From assembly GCA_017425765.1 (NCBI GenBank), contig JAFOXE010000020.1, positions 1 to 17,943 of the forward strand: DNA of 17,943 bases. The letters run 5' to 3'. Shown here one piece after another: positions 7,005 through 15,868 of this stretch. Made by a program: the position numbers and the translations under genes. This DNA is from Paraprevotella sp. Its GTDB lineage: Bacteria > Bacteroidota > Bacteroidia > Bacteroidales > Bacteroidaceae. Position 1 is the stretch's first letter; every line of letters begins with the position of its first letter. The notes below the pieces were generated by a model. The model saw only the letters and a program-made list of their open reading frames with translations, was not told the DNA's origin and did no database searches.

Positions 7005-8093
7005 TTATCGGGCATTTTTGCTAAACTTTAGCTTTGTTATGAGCGGATAATGATCGGAATTTTTCATCGTTTTGTCAATGTAAGTACCATAGGATTCCCA
7101 TTCCTTGGAATACATAATGTGGTCGATACGAACAAGAAAACCACCCTCATGATACGTAAAACCCACCCCATTACCAGACTGCGCATAAGCACTTCTCAAA
7201 TTTTGCGAAAATTGCTGACAGGCATAGGATATAGGAGAATCGTTAAGGTCGCCACACAAGATAATAGGCTTGCCACGCAAACTATCTACAACCTCAGCCA
7301 CACGGTCAACCTGCCTTCCCCGAACCGCTGCTGCCTTGCTCATTTTACTTATTATAGTACGGACTCCGGCTTCCACAAATTCCTGCTGGGGCTCGGTAAA
7401 GATTTCTTTATATTGCTTCCTATCCGCACGCGAGAACTTTATGGATTCCAGATGATTGTTTATCACATAAATCGTATCACTATTATATTTCAACTCTAGA
7501 AGAATACTAGCATTGGATTTCGACTCGTAATCAATCAAACGAGTCGAAAGAATCGGAAACTTGGAATAACATGTCAGTCCACCCGTTCGCCCCCCGTGTA
7601 TTCTGCCTAAATAATACCCATTTCTTTGCATGATATCATTCATCCAAGCCCATGTTATACCGCCTGCCACAAAGGTTTCTTGTAAGCAAATAATGTCGGC
7701 TTTGCTTTGAAACAAATAAGTGGGAATAATGTAATTACCGGCTTCATCACGCTGACCACTGTCGAAAGATTCTACATTAAACGACATTACTTTTATCGTT
7801 CCTTCCGGTTCTTTCTTCGGCATGTTGACGGGACAATAGTCACGCACAAACGGAAAACAAACTAAAAAGGACATCAATGGAATCCATACTCGGCGAGCAG
7901 AAAACAACAACCAAAAGAGAATAAATATGATATTAATTATTAGGAATATAGGAAATGACAATCCTAATAAAGAAATATGCGGAGCAATGGCAGGATGCGC
8001 AAAGGACGACAATCCAGAAAGCAGCATCAACAACGCTACAAAAACATTTATCCCAACGAAGATTCTTATTAAAAACTTCTTAACTACCTGCAT
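7005..8093 (-). CDS. Membrane-anchored endonuclease/exonuclease/phosphatase-family protein
   Basis: The N-terminal third is membrane-embedded, with hydrophobic segments at about 8-30, 42-65 and 68-84. The rest (about 98-357) is an EEP-fold domain like those of DNase I, exonuclease III and inositol-phosphate or sphingomyelin phosphodiesterases. The full metal and catalytic set is visible: Asn106 (SFNVES), Glu139 (LQET), His214 (NNHLES), Asp282 and Asn284 (GDLND), Asp324-His325 (IDHIMYS), and Asp347-His348 (SDHYP). The enzyme should therefore be an active Mg-dependent phosphodiesterase or phosphatase. Whether the substrate is nucleic acid, a phospholipid or another phosphoester cannot be told. 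The gene begins three bases after the rhomboid stop, so the two are translated from one mRNA. The ATG choice is supported by that spacing and by the basic start MQVVKKFLIR ahead of the first membrane helix. Confidence 0.85.
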   Translation of the reverse strand: MQVVKKFLIRIFVGINVFVALLMLLSGLSSFAHPAIAPHISLLGLSFPIFLIINIIFILFWLLFSARRVWIPLMSFLVCFPFVRDYCPVNMPKKEPEGTIKVMSFNVESFDSGQRDEAGNYIIPTYLFQSKADIICLQETFVAGGITWAWMNDIMQRNGYYLGRIHGGRTGGLTCYSKFPILSTRLIDYESKSNASILLELKYNSDTIYVINNHLESIKFSRADRKQYKEIFTEPQQEFVEAGVRTIISKMSKAAAVRGRQVDRVAEVVDSLRGKPIILCGDLNDSPISYACQQFSQNLRSAYAQSGNGVGFTYHEGGFLVRIDHIMYSKEWESYGTYIDKTMKNSDHYPLITKLKFSKNAR

Positions 8094-8096
8094 ATT

Positions 8097-9014
8097 CTAT
8101 CGTTGACTAGCATCAAACAGCGTACGTTTTTCTTCTTCGGTAAGACTTCCATATCCATGGCGTTTCACCTTCTCCAAAATTCTATCCACCTCTTTTTCAC
8201 GCGCCTTTCTCTGCGCATTGAAATCCATATCATCCTTACGTTTGCCCATATAAACCTTCATTTTTGGGCGACGCCATGCCGTAAACCGCTTAAAGAAACG
8301 AGTAAACGCATTACCTTCCTTATGGTAGTAACCACCGCCATAACCACCGTTTCTACGGGGCTTACGCCAATACAAAATCAGCAATAAGCCGAACAACATA
8401 CCTCCCAAATGGGCAAAATGAGCTACACCATCTGCCGAACGACCGAAGCCTAACAACAACTCGAGAACCGCATAACCCATTACAAAGTATTTAGCCTTGA
8501 TAGGTACCGGTAAAGGGAATACAAACATCCGCTCATCGGGAAATGTCATCCCAAAAGCCAACAGAATACCATACACAGCTCCGGAGGCACCAACCGTATT
8601 CCAAGCATTCAAGTAACTCTCCATCGAAATAACATGTCCCAATGCAGTACGAACATTTTCATAAGAATCTAGTCCTGAAACATGATAAGAGGCAAATTGT
8701 ACCAACTCCTGCATCACACCGGCACCGATTCCACATACCATATAATATAAAAGGAAACGACGGGGGCCCCACACGCTCTCCATCACACGTCCAAACATCC
8801 ATACAGCAAACATATTAAATAGAATATGCTCCAAATTGGCGTGCATGAACATATAGGTCACAAACTGATACCAACGAAAGTCGGATGCAAGGAAAAAGTG
8901 AAGACCAAGAATATCGTTCAAATCTACTCCGTACCGCTCGCCTACAAACATAGCGAAAAACAATAGCACGTTGATGATTATTAAATTTTTGGTTATCGGT
9001 GGCATATTCATCAT
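8097..9014 (-). CDS. Rhomboid-family intramembrane serine protease
   Basis: This is a polytopic membrane protease that cleaves other membrane proteins within or near the bilayer. The 305-residue protein has the core rhomboid features. The segment FMHANLEHILFNMFAVWMFG (56-75) supplies the conserved His and Asn in helix 2. GASG (142-145) holds the nucleophile Ser144, and AHLGG (201-205) holds the catalytic partner His202. Six hydrophobic helices fill about residues 10-215. After these comes a Gly/Tyr-rich, basic cytoplasmic tail (about 218-260) and a charged helical end (KEVDRILEKVKRHGYGSLTE and following), a C-terminal extension I associate with Bacteroidota rhomboids. Translation could start at either of the first two adjacent ATGs. 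It heads a two-gene operon with the EEP protein. Confidence 0.92.
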   Translation of the reverse strand: MMNMPPITKNLIIINVLLFFAMFVGERYGVDLNDILGLHFFLASDFRWYQFVTYMFMHANLEHILFNMFAVWMFGRVMESVWGPRRFLLYYMVCGIGAGVMQELVQFASYHVSGLDSYENVRTALGHVISMESYLNAWNTVGASGAVYGILLAFGMTFPDERMFVFPLPVPIKAKYFVMGYAVLELLLGFGRSADGVAHFAHLGGMLFGLLLILYWRKPRRNGGYGGGYYHKEGNAFTRFFKRFTAWRRPKMKVYMGKRKDDMDFNAQRKAREKEVDRILEKVKRHGYGSLTEEEKRTLFDASQR

Positions 9015-9052
9015 ATCTTTCTACATTAAAAACAAAACAATATTATCAGGCA

Positions 9053-9060
9053 CAAAAATA
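9053..9060 (-). promoter_or_regulatory. Candidate -7 element for the rhomboid-EEP operon
   Basis: On the minus strand TATTTTTG matches TAnnTTTG and lies about 40 bases before the rhomboid start codon. No good -33 TTTG is found at the proper distance, so this is only a partial match. Confidence 0.35.
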
Positions 9061-9143
9061 CTCATTTTATTCTATTGCATCATTCATCTAAGTGTCTTAA
9101 ATCCATTATTTTCGCAAAAAGAAATACTTTTTCACAAAAAAAG

Positions 9144-9174
9144 TTTGGCAGAAAACCATAAATACATATATTTG
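9144..9174 (+). promoter_or_regulatory. Promoter of the HU gene
   Basis: TTTG at 9144-9147, 19 bases, then TATATTTG at 9167-9174 is an exact match to the Bacteroidota consensus TTTG-N19-TAnnTTTG. It predicts transcription starting near 9180 and a leader of about 45 A/T-rich bases. This is the clearest promoter in the window, which fits an abundantly made nucleoid protein. Confidence 0.75.
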
Positions 9175-9225
9175 TGAGCAGAATAACATCTAAAATAACT
9201 AATCAACCTAATCATTTAAAGTAAG

Positions 9226-9498
9226 ATGAATAAGACAGAACTCATCAATGCCATCGCTGAAAAGGCTGGCTTGAGCAAAGCAGATTCTAAGAAGGCTCTT
9301 GACGCTTGCGTAAGCGCCATTTCAGAAGCATTAAAGGCCGGTGACAAGATTTCTTTGATCGGTTTCGGTACTTTCGCTGTTTCAGAACGTCCAAGCCGTA
9401 CCGGCATCAACCCCCGCACTAAGGAACAAATCACAATCGAAGCTAAGAAGGTAGTTAAGTTCAAAGCGGGTGCAGAATTGGCTGACGCTGTGAAATAA
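9226..9498 (+). CDS. HU-family DNA-binding protein
   Basis: This is a small basic nucleoid protein of the DNABII family that works as a dimer, bending and constraining DNA. The 90 residues match the family length and pattern: helical dimerisation body (1-45), GFGTF at 46-50, then the DNA-binding arm RTGINPRT (58-65). The arm tip has Asn62-Pro63, where the family places its intercalating proline. The C-terminal part is VKFKAGAELADAV (77-89). Bacteroidota usually have several HU paralogues, so I give no specific symbol. It has its own promoter (9144-9174) and terminator (9523-9560). The leader just before the ATG (CATTTAAAGTAAG) is A-rich and lacks a strong Shine-Dalgarno. Confidence 0.95.
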   Translation: MNKTELINAIAEKAGLSKADSKKALDACVSAISEALKAGDKISLIGFGTFAVSERPSRTGINPRTKEQITIEAKKVVKFKAGAELADAVK

Positions 9499-9522
9499 AC
9501 AACGAGTTGTTGTTTTTAAGAC

Positions 9523-9560
9523 AAAAAAGGGGAGGTGCAATGATTGCATCTCCCTTTTTT
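9523..9560 (+). terminator. Intrinsic terminator after the HU gene
   Basis: GGGAGGTGCAA (9530-9540) pairs with TTGCATCTCCC (9544-9554), with a single G-U pair and a three-base loop. The stem is preceded by an A-run and followed by TTTTTT. The symmetric A and T runs would let it work on either strand. The argS -7 element begins five bases after the T-run. Confidence 0.85.
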
Positions 9561-9572
9561 ATAGTATCTTTG
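9543..9572 (+). promoter_or_regulatory. Promoter of argS and the downstream gene cluster
   Basis: TATCTTTG at 9565-9572 is a perfect -7 element, 26 bases before the argS ATG. The best -33 match is ATTG at 9543-9546, 18 bases upstream, which lies inside the 3' arm of the HU terminator stem. No later promoter of comparable quality was noticed as far as the right edge. Confidence 0.55.
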
Positions 9573-9598
9573 CAAACAAATTAACATACGAAAGTATC

Positions 9599-11398
9599 AT
9601 GGAAATAGAAAAGAAAATTGTACTCTCTGTCGTAGAAGCCATCAAGAACTTGTACGGACAAGACGTAAACGAAAATACGGTTCAACTTCAGAAAACAAAA
9701 AAGGAGTTTGAAGGTCATCTTACTCTCGTGGTATTTCCTTTCTTAAAAATCTCTAAGAAGAAACCGGAAGATACCGCACAAGATTTGGGTAACTACCTCG
9801 CAGAGAATCTACCTCAAATTATTGCAAACTTCAATGTAATCAAGGGTTTTTTGAACTTGACTATATCATCGACTTGTTGGATTGAAGTGCTTACCGCAAT
9901 GCATCAAGACAATCAACTCGGTATCACAACTCCTACGGCTGACTCACCATTAGTGATGATAGAATACTCTTCGCCCAACACAAACAAACCTCTACATCTT
10001 GGTCATGTTCGCAACAATTTGCTCGGTTGGGCGTTGGCCAATGTTATGGAGGCTAACGGAAACCGTGTAGTAAAAACCAACATTGTGAACGACCGCGGTA
10101 TTCACATTTGCAAAAGTATGTTGGCATGGCTTAAGTATGGCAATGGCGAAACACCCGAAAGCACCGGCATCAAAGGTGACCACTTGATTGGTAACTATTA
10201 TGTGGCTTTTGATAAACATTACAAAGAGCAAATAAAAGAACTCATGGCGCAAGGCATGAGCGAGGACGAGGCCAAAAACGAAGCTCCCCTAATCAAGGAA
10301 GCTAGAGAGATGTTGGTAAAATGGGAGCAAGGCGATTCCGAAGTTCGTGCACTATGGCAACAAATGAACGAATGGGTATACGCCGGATTTGATGTTACCT
10401 ACAAGGCTATGGGAGTTGGATTCGATAAGATTTACTATGAATCGGACACCTATTTAGAAGGAAAAGATAAAGTATTGGAAGGTTTAGAGAAAGGGTTCTT
10501 TACACGCAAAGAGGATGGCTCCGTATGGGCCGACCTTACTCAAGAGGGTTTAGACGAGAAACTTTTGCTTCGTTCCGATGGTACCTCTGTATACATGACG
10601 CAGGATATCGGTACTGCCAAACTGCGTTTCCAAGACTATCCTATCGACAAAATGATTTACGTGGTGGGCAACGAACAGAACTACCACTTCCAGGTACTTT
10701 CCATTTTGTTGGACAAATTGGGATTTGAATGGGGTAAGGATCTCGTTCATTTCTCTTACGGCATGGTCGAACTACCTAATGGTAAAATGAAGAGTCGTGA
10801 GGGCACCGTTGTGGATGCCGACGACCTTGTATCGGAGATGATTGCTACGGCAAAACGTATGTCAGAAGATAAGATAAACAAACTTACCGACATTAGCGAA
10901 GAGGAGGCCAATGAGATTGCACGCATTGTGGGATTAGGGGCATTAAAATACTTCATCCTCAAAGTGGATGCACGCAAAAATATGTTGTTCAATCCCGAGG
11001 AGAGCATTGACTTTAACGGAAACACCGGCCCATTTATCCAATACACTTACGCCCGCATCCGCTCCATCCTTCGCAAGGCGACCGAGGCCGGGCTATCTAT
11101 CCCCGAAACTCTGCCGACAACTGCAGAACTAAGTGAGAAGGAAATTGGATTGATACAAATGATTGCCGATTTCGGCCTCACCGTAAAACAGGCCGGAAGC
11201 GACTATAACCCAAGCTGCATTGCTAATTATTGCTACGAATTGGTGAAGGAATATAACCAATTCTACCACGATTTTAGCATCCTTCGCGAGGAAGACAAAG
11301 AAAAACAACTCGTACGTCTTGCCCTTTCAGCCTGCGTAAGCAAGGTAATTCGTTTGGGCATGGGCTTACTGGGTATCGAAGTTCCGGAGAGAATGTAA
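9599..11398 (+). CDS. argS: Arginyl-tRNA synthetase
   Basis: This class I aminoacyl-tRNA synthetase charges tRNA-Arg in the cytoplasm. The 599-residue chain starts with the N-terminal arginyl-specific additional domain (about 1-95). The catalytic Rossmann domain follows, with SSPNTNKPLHLGHVRNN (124-140) holding the HIGH-type motif HLGH (133-136). NIVNDRG is at 161-167, and the KMSKS equivalent is KMKSREG (396-402). The C-terminal DALR-type anticodon-binding domain includes QYTYARIRSILRKA and runs to the end (about residue 480 onward). All expected motifs are present and the length is typical. The ATG sits 26 bases after the -7 element. The RNase H gene follows after 12 bases. A tRNA-Arg(CCU) lies about 6 kb to the left, but not in the same transcript. 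Confidence 0.96.
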   Translation: MEIEKKIVLSVVEAIKNLYGQDVNENTVQLQKTKKEFEGHLTLVVFPFLKISKKKPEDTAQDLGNYLAENLPQIIANFNVIKGFLNLTISSTCWIEVLTAMHQDNQLGITTPTADSPLVMIEYSSPNTNKPLHLGHVRNNLLGWALANVMEANGNRVVKTNIVNDRGIHICKSMLAWLKYGNGETPESTGIKGDHLIGNYYVAFDKHYKEQIKELMAQGMSEDEAKNEAPLIKEAREMLVKWEQGDSEVRALWQQMNEWVYAGFDVTYKAMGVGFDKIYYESDTYLEGKDKVLEGLEKGFFTRKEDGSVWADLTQEGLDEKLLLRSDGTSVYMTQDIGTAKLRFQDYPIDKMIYVVGNEQNYHFQVLSILLDKLGFEWGKDLVHFSYGMVELPNGKMKSREGTVVDADDLVSEMIATAKRMSEDKINKLTDISEEEANEIARIVGLGALKYFILKVDARKNMLFNPEESIDFNGNTGPFIQYTYARIRSILRKATEAGLSIPETLPTTAELSEKEIGLIQMIADFGLTVKQAGSDYNPSCIANYCYELVKEYNQFYHDFSILREEDKEKQLVRLALSACVSKVIRLGMGLLGIEVPERM

Positions 11399-11410
11399 TG
11401 CACACAACAC

Positions 11411-12082
11411 ATGGGAGGCAAGAAGTTCTATGTGGTTTGGCATGGCGTTGAGCCAGGAATCTACTCCTCTTGGAACGAATGCAAGCAGCAGATAAACGGA
11501 TTCGATGGTGCTGTTTACAAGTCATTCACCACAAAAGAGGAAGCAGAAACCGCCTATAATTCCTCACCTTATATATATATAGGTAAAGATAAGAAGGCAA
11601 AAGACACAACGCCCACTACAAAAGGACTGCAGGACGTTCCTTACGATCGTCACGACACTGTACTCTCGCTGCCCTTACAAGTACAAGCTGAGGCACTAGC
11701 TGTAGATGCTGCTTGCAGCGGGAACCCCGGACCAATGGAATACCGCGCGGTATATCTGCGCACCGGTGAACAAATATTTCACTATGGTCCGGTACATGGC
11801 ACCAATAACATAGGCGAATTCCTTGCCCTCGTGCATGGATTAGCCCTACTACAACAAAAGCAACTCACGATGCCCATTTACAGCGACAGTCGTAATGCCA
11901 TCAGTTGGGTAAAGCAGAAGAAATGCAAAACAAAACTAGAACGTAACGCACAAACAGAAGCGTTGTTCCAAATGATAGAACGTGCAGAAAATTGGCTAAA
12001 AACCAATACTTTCAAGAATCCTATAATCAAGTGGGAAACAGAAAATTGGGGAGAGATACCGGCCGATTTTGGACGAAAATAA
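11411..12082 (+). CDS. rnhA: Ribonuclease H1 with N-terminal hybrid-binding (viroplasmin-type) domain
   Basis: This enzyme cuts the RNA strand of RNA-DNA hybrids during replication and R-loop removal. The 223-residue protein has the two-domain build of eukaryotic RNase H1 and of the Bacillus halodurans enzyme. An N-terminal hybrid-binding domain (about 4-50: KKFYVVWHGVEPGIYSSW and following) is joined by a linker (about 55-90) to the catalytic domain (about 93-223). The four acidic residues are in place: Asp99 (VDAACSGN), Glu136 (NNIGEFLAL), Asp159 (YSDSRN) and Asp219 (ADFGRK). The ending WGEIPADFGRK is very close to the B. halodurans ending as I recall it, and supplies the additional conserved Glu215. 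It lies between argS (12-base gap) and the ABC transporter (34-base gap). Confidence 0.92.
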   Translation: MGGKKFYVVWHGVEPGIYSSWNECKQQINGFDGAVYKSFTTKEEAETAYNSSPYIYIGKDKKAKDTTPTTKGLQDVPYDRHDTVLSLPLQVQAEALAVDAACSGNPGPMEYRAVYLRTGEQIFHYGPVHGTNNIGEFLALVHGLALLQQKQLTMPIYSDSRNAISWVKQKKCKTKLERNAQTEALFQMIERAENWLKTNTFKNPIIKWETENWGEIPADFGRK

Positions 12083-12116
12083 CTACATCAGTACATAACT
12101 TTATAGACACACGTTT

Positions 12117-13949
12117 ATGAAAGAATTCCTGCAAGTAATGAAACGGTTTGCGTTGCCGTATAAAAAGTACATGTTTTTGGCCATCGCCTTCAATTTACTT
12201 TCGGCAGTGCTCAACATCTTCTCTTTTGCATCTTTGATTCCGATGCTCAACCTATTGTTCGGAATGGATGAAACCGCATATACATTCATGGCATGGGACG
12301 GCCCTGGATCCATCAAGGATATTGCCATCAATAATATGTATTATTACACTAAGGAGCTCATTGCGTCGCACGGACATGATATTACACTGTTGCTGATTGG
12401 TATTCTTCTTGCTGTGGCCACGCTCCTAAAAACAGGATGTTATTTTGCATCTTCTGCCATTATGGTACCTTTGCGCACCGGCATTGTCCGCGATATCCGT
12501 ATTATGTTGTATAATAAAGTAATACGACTTCCGCTCTCCTTTATGTCGGACGAACGCAAGGGCGATATCATTGCCCGCATGAGTGGCGACGTGGGTGAAG
12601 TAGAAAACTCTATCACCAGCTCGCTCGACATGTTGATTAAGAATCCCATCTTGATTGTAATGTATTTCTCAACACTTATCTTCATCAGCTGGGAGTTAAC
12701 CCTATTCACCCTTGTGGTTATCCCCGTTTTTGGCTGGATTATGGGTACCATAGGTCGTAAACTCAAGCAACAATCACTTACGGCCCAAAACAAGTGGAGC
12801 GACACCATGTCGCAATTGGACGAAACTTTGGGAGGTTTGCGCATCATCAAGGCTTTCATTGCAGAACATAAGATGTCAACACGCTTTGCCGACGTATGCA
12901 ACCAATTCCGCGATGCCTGCAACCGTGTAGCTATCCGTCAGTCATCGGCTCACCCCGTAAGTGAGTTTCTCGGCACCTGCATCATCGTGTTGGTATTGTG
13001 GTTTGGAGGTACCTTGATTTTCTCGGACAACTCTCCCATTGATGCACCTACATTCATTTTCTACTTGGTTATTCTTTATAGTGTCATCAATCCATTGAAA
13101 GAATTCTCTAAAGCGGGCTACAACATTCCAAGAGGCTTGGCATCTATTGAACGTATCGACAAGATTTTGAAGGCAGAAAATCCAATCAAAGAACCAGCCA
13201 AACCACAGCCGATTCACGATTTGAAGGAGAAAATAGAATTCAAGGATGTGCATTTCAGCTATAACGCCTCACGAGAAGTTTTGAAAAACATCAACATAAC
13301 CATCGAAAAGGGAAAGACCATTGCCTTGGTAGGGCAGTCGGGATCCGGCAAATCTACCTTGGTCGATTTATTACCCCGCTATCACGATGTAACAAAAGGG
13401 TGTATTTCTATTGATGGAATCAACGTAAAAGAATATGGCATACAGAACCTCCGCTCCATTATTGGAAACGTAAACCAAGAGGCCATTCTTTTCAACGACA
13501 CCTTCTTTAACAACATTGCTTTCGGTGTTGAAAACGCCACCATGGAACAAGTTATTGAAGCAGCAAAAATTGCCAATGCACACGATTTCATAATGGAAAG
13601 CGAGAAAGGATACGATACAATGGTAGGCGACCGTGGTTGCCGACTCTCCGGAGGACAACGCCAACGTATCAGCATCGCCCGTGCCATCTTGAAAAACCCG
13701 CCTATCCTCATCTTGGACGAAGCCACATCGGCTCTGGACACCGAATCCGAGCGTTTGGTACAAGAGGCTTTGGAGCGTCTTATGAAGAGTCGCACTACCA
13801 TTGCCATTGCCCACCGTTTATCTACAATCAAGCACGCCAGTGAAATTTATGTTCTACGCGACGGCGAAATCGTAGAACGCGGAACACACGACAACCTATT
13901 GGCTCAAGGCGGATATTACAAGCATCTGAACGATATGCAAAAGCTATAG
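12117..13949 (+). CDS. ABC exporter, fused membrane and ATPase domains, MsbA-like
   Basis: This is a homodimeric exporter half-molecule of the lipid-A/lipid/multidrug flippase class in the inner membrane. The 610 residues hold six predicted membrane helices (first at about 18-45, last near 310-330) followed by the ATPase domain (about 370-610). All nucleotide-site motifs are intact: Walker A GQSGSGKST (406-414), Q-loop Gln454, signature LSGGQRQR (510-517), Walker B LILDE (531-535) and switch His566 (IAHRLST). An insertion of about 30 residues in the first extracytoplasmic loop (about 50-85) makes it slightly longer than MsbA of E. coli. The next gene starts three bases after the stop, so translation is coupled with the LtaS-like enzyme. 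That context favours a lipid-linked envelope substrate. It could be the MsbA of this organism or a dedicated glycolipid exporter. Confidence 0.88.
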   Translation: MKEFLQVMKRFALPYKKYMFLAIAFNLLSAVLNIFSFASLIPMLNLLFGMDETAYTFMAWDGPGSIKDIAINNMYYYTKELIASHGHDITLLLIGILLAVATLLKTGCYFASSAIMVPLRTGIVRDIRIMLYNKVIRLPLSFMSDERKGDIIARMSGDVGEVENSITSSLDMLIKNPILIVMYFSTLIFISWELTLFTLVVIPVFGWIMGTIGRKLKQQSLTAQNKWSDTMSQLDETLGGLRIIKAFIAEHKMSTRFADVCNQFRDACNRVAIRQSSAHPVSEFLGTCIIVLVLWFGGTLIFSDNSPIDAPTFIFYLVILYSVINPLKEFSKAGYNIPRGLASIERIDKILKAENPIKEPAKPQPIHDLKEKIEFKDVHFSYNASREVLKNINITIEKGKTIALVGQSGSGKSTLVDLLPRYHDVTKGCISIDGINVKEYGIQNLRSIIGNVNQEAILFNDTFFNNIAFGVENATMEQVIEAAKIANAHDFIMESEKGYDTMVGDRGCRLSGGQRQRISIARAILKNPPILILDEATSALDTESERLVQEALERLMKSRTTIAIAHRLSTIKHASEIYVLRDGEIVERGTHDNLLAQGGYYKHLNDMQKL

Positions 13950-13952
13950 CCT

Positions 13953-15812
13953 ATGAAAACACGAATTCGTCTTCTGCTCCGAATATTTTGCACCTACTTG
14001 TGTTTCTTCGCCCTGACGAAACCTGTGTTCATGCTCTATAATCGGGCTATCTCCGAAGACGAAGGTGTTGTTTTAAGTGCAAAAGACGTGTGGAAGGTTG
14101 TACTTCATGGGTTACCTATGGACATAGCCACCGCAGGCTACTTCGTTGCACTGCCCTTCTTTTTCCTTTGGCTTAGCCTCATCTTCAATAACATCAACCC
14201 ACGCAAGACACTTACACCCTATTACATTTTCTCGGCCATAGTACTTGTTTCGGTAGCGGTTATTGATACATCCTTGTATGAATTTTGGAAGTTCAAACTC
14301 GATGCAACCATCTTTAATTATGTCGATTCCCCTAAAGATGCGCTGGCAAGTGTTTCCCTTTTCTTCGTAATAATACGCTTTTTATGCGCTCTGCTACTTA
14401 TCGTTGGCCTCTCATGGCTACTCATTCGCACCACGCCCAAACGCTGGTTGGATAAGCAACAAATTGGGAGCATACCCTCCATATTACGCCATCTCACCAT
14501 GATTTTGGTGGGTGGAGTACTTTTCTTATGCATCCGAGGTGGAGTCGATGAATCCACCATGAACGTGGGCAATGCCTATTTCAGCGACCGAGCCTTCCTG
14601 AATCACTCTGCGGTAAATCCAACTTTCAGTCTGCTTTCCTCCATGGGCAAGTCCGAAGATTTTGCCAAGCAATATGATTATTGGGACGAACAAACCCGAA
14701 CAGAACTATTTAACAGGCTGTATCCTGCAGACACTGAAGACCTAAGCGATACTCTCCTCGCATCCTCACGCCCCAACATCCTTCTCATCATGCTCGAGGG
14801 ATTTGGCGGTACATTCGTAGAATCTTTAGGAGGAATTCCCGGAGTGGCCCCGAACTTGGAACGTCTATTAAAAGAAGGCATTTTCTTTAATCAATTCTAC
14901 GCCAACAGTTTCCGCACCGATCGTGGCACTGTAAGCACACTCAGTGGCCATGTTAGCTACCCCGTTACCTCCATAATGAAACTTCCCGCAAAAAGTCGTG
15001 CATTGCCATCAATTGCCCGTAGCTTACAGCAAAACGGATATGCTACTGATTTCGTTTATGGAGGCGACATAAACTTCACCAACATGAAAAGCTATCTGCT
15101 CAGCATGGGCTACGAACAAATAACTTGCGACCAAGATTTCAGCATGGCCGAGCGAAGCACCTCGGCATGGGGAGCCAACGACAGCATCGTCTTTAATCGC
15201 GTGTACAAGATGCTTCAACAACGCAATAACGAACAACCCTGGTTCACCACATTGCTTACTCTTAGTAGTCATGAACCTTTTGATGTACCCTACCAACGAT
15301 TGGATGACAAAAAGTTGAATGCTTTTGCCTATACCGATCATTGTCTGGGACAATTCATAGAACAATTCAAACAGTTGCCTGTTTGGAACAACACGTTAGT
15401 AATATGTCTGCCCGACCATGGGTTCTTGTACAACGCATTCTACACGGAACCGGCATTTTTCCATGTTCCCATGCTGTGGATAGGTGGTGCAGTGCGTAGG
15501 CCCCAAACAATTGAAACGCTCATGAACCAGAGCGACCTTGCAGCTACTCTCTTGGCACAGCTAAACATCCCACACACAGAATTCATTTACAGTAGAAATA
15601 TCTTCTCACGGAACTACTCCTATCCTTTCGTCTACACCACCTTTGCCGACGGTTTCCTTTTTGCCGACAGCACTGGAGTAACCACCTTCGACAATGCCCA
15701 ACAAAAATCTGTGGTATGCCGACCGGAAGACAACGGAATGAGAGAAGCCAAAGGCAAAGCCCTGCTTCAAAGCACCTACGACCACCTAGCCATTATGGGC
15801 AAAATTCCATAG
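13953..15812 (+). CDS. LtaS-like membrane sulfatase-fold transferase/hydrolase
   Basis: This belongs to the alkaline-phosphatase-fold membrane family that includes lipoteichoic acid synthase, the OpgB phosphoglycerol transferase and the phosphoethanolamine transferases. About five membrane helices fill residues 8-200. The catalytic domain (about 272-610) faces the periplasm. Metal- and substrate-site features are visible: Glu282 in NILLIMLEGFGG, the nucleophile candidate Thr322 in SFRTDRGTVSTLSG, and PDHG at 487-490 carrying Asp488-His489. These predict an active two-metal enzyme using a covalent Thr intermediate, probably moving a phospholipid-derived head group to a glycan or lipid. A Bacteroidota cell does not make classical lipoteichoic acid, so the acceptor is unknown. 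It is translationally coupled to the ABC exporter before it and followed by glycosyltransferases. Confidence 0.85.
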   Translation: MKTRIRLLLRIFCTYLCFFALTKPVFMLYNRAISEDEGVVLSAKDVWKVVLHGLPMDIATAGYFVALPFFFLWLSLIFNNINPRKTLTPYYIFSAIVLVSVAVIDTSLYEFWKFKLDATIFNYVDSPKDALASVSLFFVIIRFLCALLLIVGLSWLLIRTTPKRWLDKQQIGSIPSILRHLTMILVGGVLFLCIRGGVDESTMNVGNAYFSDRAFLNHSAVNPTFSLLSSMGKSEDFAKQYDYWDEQTRTELFNRLYPADTEDLSDTLLASSRPNILLIMLEGFGGTFVESLGGIPGVAPNLERLLKEGIFFNQFYANSFRTDRGTVSTLSGHVSYPVTSIMKLPAKSRALPSIARSLQQNGYATDFVYGGDINFTNMKSYLLSMGYEQITCDQDFSMAERSTSAWGANDSIVFNRVYKMLQQRNNEQPWFTTLLTLSSHEPFDVPYQRLDDKKLNAFAYTDHCLGQFIEQFKQLPVWNNTLVICLPDHGFLYNAFYTEPAFFHVPMLWIGGAVRRPQTIETLMNQSDLAATLLAQLNIPHTEFIYSRNIFSRNYSYPFVYTTFADGFLFADSTGVTTFDNAQQKSVVCRPEDNGMREAKGKALLQSTYDHLAIMGKIP

Positions 15813-15868
15813 AAATACCCTACTCTAAGAACCAACTATACAAAAACGAACTCCAAAATCCATCCCTC

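Noticed and set aside
11568..11581. TATATATATATA run in the RNase H gene as a possible promoter or repeat element
   Set aside because: It encodes part of the linker (YIYIG) in frame and has no TTTG elements around it. It is ordinary codon use.
13382..13831. Overlapping minus-strand frames of about 150 codons opposite the ABC ATPase domain
   Set aside because: The plus strand encodes intact Walker A, signature and Walker B motifs here. The antisense translations are Arg/Ser/Met-rich shadows.
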